Source: Candidatus Bathyarchaeota archaeon (lineage in GTDB: Archaea > Thermoproteota > Bathyarchaeia > TCS64). Taken from it: a DNA stretch of 9,532 nt. Positions within the stretch are counted from its first letter, which is position 1. Every line of letters starts with the position of its first letter. Below the pieces are notes generated by a model that had not been told where the DNA came from, did not search any database, and worked only from the letters and a program-made list of their open reading frames with translations. Positions 6,277 through 9,532 of the stretch are shown here, one piece after another. Position numbers and translations under genes: made by a program. The stretch covers positions 1 through 9,532 of the forward strand of contig CALGBN010000413.1 in NCBI GenBank assembly GCA_937877765.1, read 5' to 3'.

Positions 6277-6828
6277 ATGACCCTAGCGCTTTTCGTCGGA
6301 AGATTTCAACCCTTTCATTACGGCCATTTGTACGCTGTAGAGACCATACTCAAAGAATGTGATAACCTAATAATTGTCGTTGGCAGTGCCCAGATGAGTC
6401 ACCAGCATGACAACCCTTTCACAGCTGGAGAGCGCATCGAGATGATTAGAGCAGCATTAAACTCAGCTGAGATACCCACAGACAGATACATGATTATACC
6501 TATCCCCGACGCAAACGCCCACAGAGTATGGGTGAGCGCAGTAGAGAGCCAAATACCACGCTTCGATATAGTCTACAGTAACCAGAGCCTTACTAAACGG
6601 CTGCTTGTTGAGGCTGGGTATGAGGTACGACCCATTGATCTGTATCAGAGAGGTAAATTTGAGGCATCAGAGATAAGACGAAGAATATTGGATGGAGAAG
6701 ACTGGAGTGAACTAGTGCCACTGGAGGTCCATCGTATTGTGCAGGAGATTGAGGGCGAGAATAGGATCAGGGACTTGGCTGTTTCAGATTCAGTAAACCA
6801 CGAGAATGACAACCATGGAATACCTTAA
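6277..6828 (+). CDS. nadM: Nicotinamide-nucleotide adenylyltransferase (archaeal type)
   Basis: The enzyme joins NMN and ATP to give NAD+ and pyrophosphate, the last step of NAD synthesis and salvage, in the cytoplasm. The N-terminal nucleotidyltransferase signature GRFQPFHYGH (8-17) contains the H14-x-x-H17 motif. SAQMSHQHDNPFTAGER is the archaeal NMNAT block that binds ATP and NMN. SEIRR at 131-135 corresponds to the late S/T-x-x-R ATP-binding motif. The first ~170 residues cover the whole family length. The extra charged tail (to residue 183) is encoded where the next gene has already begun, so it may simply reflect a shifted stop codon. A strong Shine-Dalgarno precedes the ATG. The gene is the first of four tightly spaced genes. 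Confidence 0.94.
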   Translation: MTLALFVGRFQPFHYGHLYAVETILKECDNLIIVVGSAQMSHQHDNPFTAGERIEMIRAALNSAEIPTDRYMIIPIPDANAHRVWVSAVESQIPRFDIVYSNQSLTKRLLVEAGYEVRPIDLYQRGKFEASEIRRRILDGEDWSELVPLEVHRIVQEIEGENRIRDLAVSDSVNHENDNHGIP

Positions 6829-7477
6829 ACTAAGCCCAGAACTCCAGACAAGATTCCCCGGACTAGACGCCCAGATAGTAAGATTCCACGACATCACCGT
6901 GAAACGAGAAGACCCAATCCTCGAAGAATACAAGCTTGAAGTCTTCAAAGAGACACAGGAAAAATGGGAGATAGAGAAACTCAGAGACGACCCTGAGTTC
7001 AGAGCCTACAGGGATTTCTTTTGGAAACTAGGAATAGACCCAACAAAAAATCGTCCAGCAGCGGAAGCACTCATCAGAAGAGTACTAAGGGACAAGCCTA
7101 TTCCGAAGATCAATACTTGGGTTGATGTCTACAATCTTGTATCGATAACCACCGCGATCCCAATAGCTAGTTTTGATGTAGATCTAGTTGATGGCACACC
7201 TCTTATGCGTGAAGCAAGATCTGGAGAGGAGTTCTTAGGTATAGGAATGAAAAAGCCTGTAACGTTAAGCGGTGGAGAAGCGGTGATACAGGATGATGAA
7301 AGACTAATAGCCATCTATCCTTACCGTGATGCTGATTATAGCAAAGTGAATAAAAACACCAAAAACGTGTTGATGCTCATGTGTGGCGCTCCTGGGATAA
7401 CAAAGAAAAAGCTTAACGAGGCTGCTGATGTAGCAAAAAAAGTTCTCCCAAGGTTTTGCGGGGGAACAGTCGAATAG
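6806..7477 (+). CDS. Solo B3/4-domain protein (PheRS beta-subunit editing-domain homologue)
   Basis: The 223-residue protein looks like the stand-alone B3/4 domain family (COG3382). In phenylalanyl-tRNA synthetase this domain holds the site that hydrolyses Tyr-tRNA(Phe). Family-type blocks are YRDFFWKLGIDPTKNRPA (68-85), INTWVDVYNLVS (102-113) and the following IPIASFDVDLVDG. The stand-alone proteins have been proposed to bind or edit tRNA, but I know of no settled function, and editing activity here is inference. The start at 6806 overlaps nadM by 23 bp in another frame; a second ATG at 6815 is equally possible and would reduce the overlap to 14 bp. The stop lies three bases before rtcA, so the two are very probably cotranscribed and translationally coupled. 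Confidence 0.85.
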   Translation: MTTMEYLKLSPELQTRFPGLDAQIVRFHDITVKREDPILEEYKLEVFKETQEKWEIEKLRDDPEFRAYRDFFWKLGIDPTKNRPAAEALIRRVLRDKPIPKINTWVDVYNLVSITTAIPIASFDVDLVDGTPLMREARSGEEFLGIGMKKPVTLSGGEAVIQDDERLIAIYPYRDADYSKVNKNTKNVLMLMCGAPGITKKKLNEAADVAKKVLPRFCGGTVE

Positions 7478-7480
7478 ACC

Positions 7481-8527
7481 ATGATCCAGATAGACGGTTC
7501 AATAATGGAAGGAGGAGGACAACTCCTTCGCATGGCTACTAGCTACAGCGCAATTCTAGGCAAACCAATAACTGTCTATAATATTAGGGCAAAACGCAGA
7601 GACCCCGGACTAAAACCTCAGCATCTTACCACGTTACGAACCGCTGCAGAAATCACAAAAGCTGAGACGAGTGGAGCTGAACTTGGTTCACAGGAAATCA
7701 TTTTCAATCCAGCTATTATTCGTGGCGGCGATTTCTCGATTGATATTGGTACAGCTGGTAGCATTAGTCTACTACTTCAATGTATAAATCCGGTACTCTG
7801 GTATGCTGATAAATCATCCACCTTGAAAATAAAGGGCGGAACCGCTGTGAACTGGTCACCGTCGATACCATTCTTACAGAAAATAGTCTACAAAGCATTT
7901 CATTCGATGGGAGTAAATACATCAATCAATGTCAAACGACACGGTTTCTATCCTAAAGGCGGAGGCGAAATCACCCAAACAACGCAACCCTTAGAGATAC
8001 TCAAACCCCTCTATCCCAATAAATCAATAATCAAAAAAATCAAAGGAGTATCCCTATGTGGAGCATTACCCGAACACGTTGCAACAAGACAAGCAAACTC
8101 AGCCAAAAAGCACCTTAACATATTACGACCAAAAAACACCGTCAAGCCTATAGTGGCTAAGCCTACTCCTCTGAGTCCCGGTAGTTTTGTGGTCTTGTGG
8201 TGTGAAGGTTCTGATATCTATCTTGGGGCTGATAGTCTTGGTGCTCGCGGTAAACCTTCTGAGTTGGTGGGTAAGGAAGTAGCATTAAAGTTGATCACTG
8301 AGCTTCGTACAGGAGCGCAAGTGGACAAGTATACTGCAGACCACTTGATTCTACCTGCGAGTCTAGCTGACGGTGAAACTGTGTTTAGGACAAGTGAAAT
8401 AACGCTCCATACTCTTACAGCTATCAAAGTAGCAGAAACATTCACAGACGCCGAGTTCAAGGTGTCTGGAAGACAAGGTGAGCCCGGAACTATAAGAGTA
8501 AAGGGAATAGGACACAGGCGGAATTAA
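7481..8527 (+). CDS. rtcA: RNA 3'-terminal phosphate cyclase
   Basis: RtcA uses ATP to convert an RNA 3'-phosphate into a 2',3'-cyclic phosphate through a covalent His-AMP. At 348 residues it has the family length. It starts with DGSIMEGGGQLLR (5-17; the usual residue before E10 is Gly, here M9), then RAKRRDPGLKPQHL (36-49), a GTAGSISLLLQ block, FYPKGGGE and, late, TADHLILP. H310 in the ITLHTLTAIKVAE block aligns with the adenylated His309 of E. coli RtcA, so the protein looks active. Related Rcl1 proteins lack this residue, which argues against that alternative. It is the third gene of the tight cluster; its stop is one base before the helicase ATG. Third codon positions switch abruptly from A/C to G/T near 8161. 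Confidence 0.95.
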   Translation: MIQIDGSIMEGGGQLLRMATSYSAILGKPITVYNIRAKRRDPGLKPQHLTTLRTAAEITKAETSGAELGSQEIIFNPAIIRGGDFSIDIGTAGSISLLLQCINPVLWYADKSSTLKIKGGTAVNWSPSIPFLQKIVYKAFHSMGVNTSINVKRHGFYPKGGGEITQTTQPLEILKPLYPNKSIIKKIKGVSLCGALPEHVATRQANSAKKHLNILRPKNTVKPIVAKPTPLSPGSFVVLWCEGSDIYLGADSLGARGKPSELVGKEVALKLITELRTGAQVDKYTADHLILPASLADGETVFRTSEITLHTLTAIKVAETFTDAEFKVSGRQGEPGTIRVKGIGHRRN

Positions 8528-8528
8528 C

Positions 8529-9459
8529 ATGCGTATATTGGAATACAGTCGAGGACGAATATTGATCGATGGTGATCCAGTATACTTAGACCAACTAGAA
8601 CCCATGAACAGTTTTCCAGCTAACCTCTATTATAGAATAATAGAACACTTAGATTCAAGCAATGAACCATATAGAGACCGAGCTGGAGTATTCTTAAAGA
8701 CCCCAAAACTAGAGACAACTTTCAAGCTCAGAGACTATCAGGTTGACGCATTAAAATTCTGGACAAAAGCAAACTGTAGGGGAATCGTGGTGCTACCGAC
8801 TGGATCAGGCAAGACTGTTTTGGCTGTGAAGGCTATAGAGAAGCAAAAATGTTCTACGCTTGTAGTGGTTCCTACTATTGTTTTAGTTGAGCAGTGGAGA
8901 CAGGTTCTTCAACAGGCGTTCAATACACCAGTAGGTGCATTAGGTGGTGGGCAAGAAGATATTGAACCCATAACTGTGAGCACCTATGATAGTGCACGAC
9001 TAAGAGCCCATAAACTGGGAAACATATTCAAGTTAATCATCTTTGACGAGGTACACCATCTCACTGCACCGAGCAATAGACGCATCGCAGAGCGATATCT
9101 AGCGCCAAAACGACTTGGTCTTACCGCGACACTTCAGAAAGCTGAGGCACCACTACTGATCCTAGAGGAACTAGTAGGTCCAACTGTTTATGAGTTGGGA
9201 GTAACTGATCTCGCTGGGTCTCATCTTGCGGATTTCACGGTAAAGACTATCCGATTGCCGTTATCTGGTGCTGAACAATACAAGTACAATCGTCAATATG
9301 ATATATACCGAGAATATCTCAAAAGTAGAAATATAAAGATCAGAAGCCCACGAGACTATCTCAACTTCGTAAAACGCAGTGGAAGAGACCCAGAGGCTAG
9401 ACGAGCTTTAACCGCTAGAAACTCAGCGATGGACATAGCTCTGAATAGTAGTAGTAAGA
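8529..9459 (+). CDS. XPB/Ssl2-like SF2 helicase, 3'-truncated by adapter
   Basis: The first 310 codons of an SF2 DNA or RNA helicase are present. Motifs in order: RDYQ (68-71), Walker A PTGSGKT (90-96), VVPTIVLVEQW (113-123, motif Ia), STYDSAR (151-157), Walker B DEVH (173-176) and LTATL (198-202, motif III). The context LGLTATL followed by VGPTVYE aligns with XPB, and LAGSHLADFTVK is typical of the COG1061 (SSL2) group. The XPB RED motif expected right after LTATL is replaced by K204-A205-E206. The second RecA-like domain, with motifs IV-VI, is beyond the contig end. The short N-terminal ~60 residues may correspond to the damage-recognition domain of archaeal XPB. In several archaea an XPB gene is followed by the nuclease Bax1, which cannot be checked here. 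The frame stays open through the adapter and would add a false tail of about 25 residues to any automatic prediction. Confidence 0.9.
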
Positions 9460-9532
9460 CTGTCTCTTATACACATCTCCGAGCCCACGAGACCTCTCTA
9501 CACCTCGTATGCCGTCTTCTGCTTGAAAAAAA
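9460..9532 (-). other. Illumina Nextera P7/i7 adapter, reverse complement (not genomic)
   Basis: 9460-9478 is the mosaic end (ctgtctcttatacacatct), 9479-9493 the rest of the Nextera read-2 adapter, 9494-9501 the same i7 index as at the left end (ctctctac), 9502-9525 the P7 sequence with one mismatch (C for T at 9503), and 9526-9532 an A run typical of reading beyond the adapter. Genomic sequence ends at 9459. Confidence 0.98.

Noticed and set aside
8363..8605. 80-codon minus-strand ORF over the rtcA/helicase junction
   Set aside because: It is antisense to two well-supported genes and resembles no known protein.
9460..9532. Continuation of the helicase reading frame into the last 73 bases
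   Set aside because: The frame is open by chance, but the DNA is adapter; the encoded tail is not biological.

Overview
The window is an archaeal metagenome-type contig. The evidence is an archaeal histone, ribosomal protein eS17 (absent from bacteria), an archaeal-type NMN adenylyltransferase, a SerK-type free-serine kinase, a DUF2079 membrane protein and TATA-like boxes about 27-30 bp upstream of start codons. Several genes look leaderless or nearly so. The lineage cannot be fixed by eye. A histone-bearing TACK-type lineage such as Bathyarchaeia, or an Asgard lineage, is my best guess, and this is inference only. Both ends of the contig (1-70 and 9460-9532) are untrimmed Illumina Nextera P7/i7 adapter, so genomic sequence covers only 71-9459. 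The histone and helicase genes are cut by the library artefact, not by biology.

Layout. 71-229 (-): 5' part of a histone gene. 230-455: divergent promoter region. 456-2417 (+): large DUF2079 polytopic membrane protein with a sequon-rich extracytoplasmic tail. 2476-2712 (+): eS17 with a TTG start and its own TATA box. 2757-3638 (+): SerK-like serine kinase, overlapping tail to tail by 12 bp with 3627-4217 (-), a purine-type phosphoribosyltransferase. 4218-4275: compact divergent promoter with one TTTAAA placed exactly midway between two start codons. 4276-5130 (+): QueG-like iron-sulfur protein. 5139-6137 (-): secreted protein with two clear copies and one divergent copy of a roughly 103-residue repeat. 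6138-6276: divergent promoter region. 6277-9459 (+): tightly packed set of NMN adenylyltransferase, solo B3/4-domain protein, RNA 3'-phosphate cyclase (RtcA) and an XPB/Ssl2-like SF2 helicase.

How the genes may work together. The last four genes overlap or are separated by 3 and 1 bases, so they are probably one transcript. RtcA acts on RNA 3' ends, B3/4 domains contact tRNA in PheRS, NadM makes NAD and the helicase remodels nucleic acid, so an RNA-processing or RNA-quality theme is possible but unproven. The other genes look like housekeeping or orphan functions with their own promoters.

I see no CRISPR array, insertion sequence, prophage, tRNA or rRNA, and no clear evidence of a wholly new system. 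The most unusual signals are: an abrupt switch in third-codon-base choice inside rtcA near 8161; replacement of the RED motif in the XPB-like helicase; the symmetric promoter at 4218-4275; a long C-terminal extension on the serine kinase; and a QueG-like enzyme in an archaeon, a group not known for making queuosine by the bacterial route.
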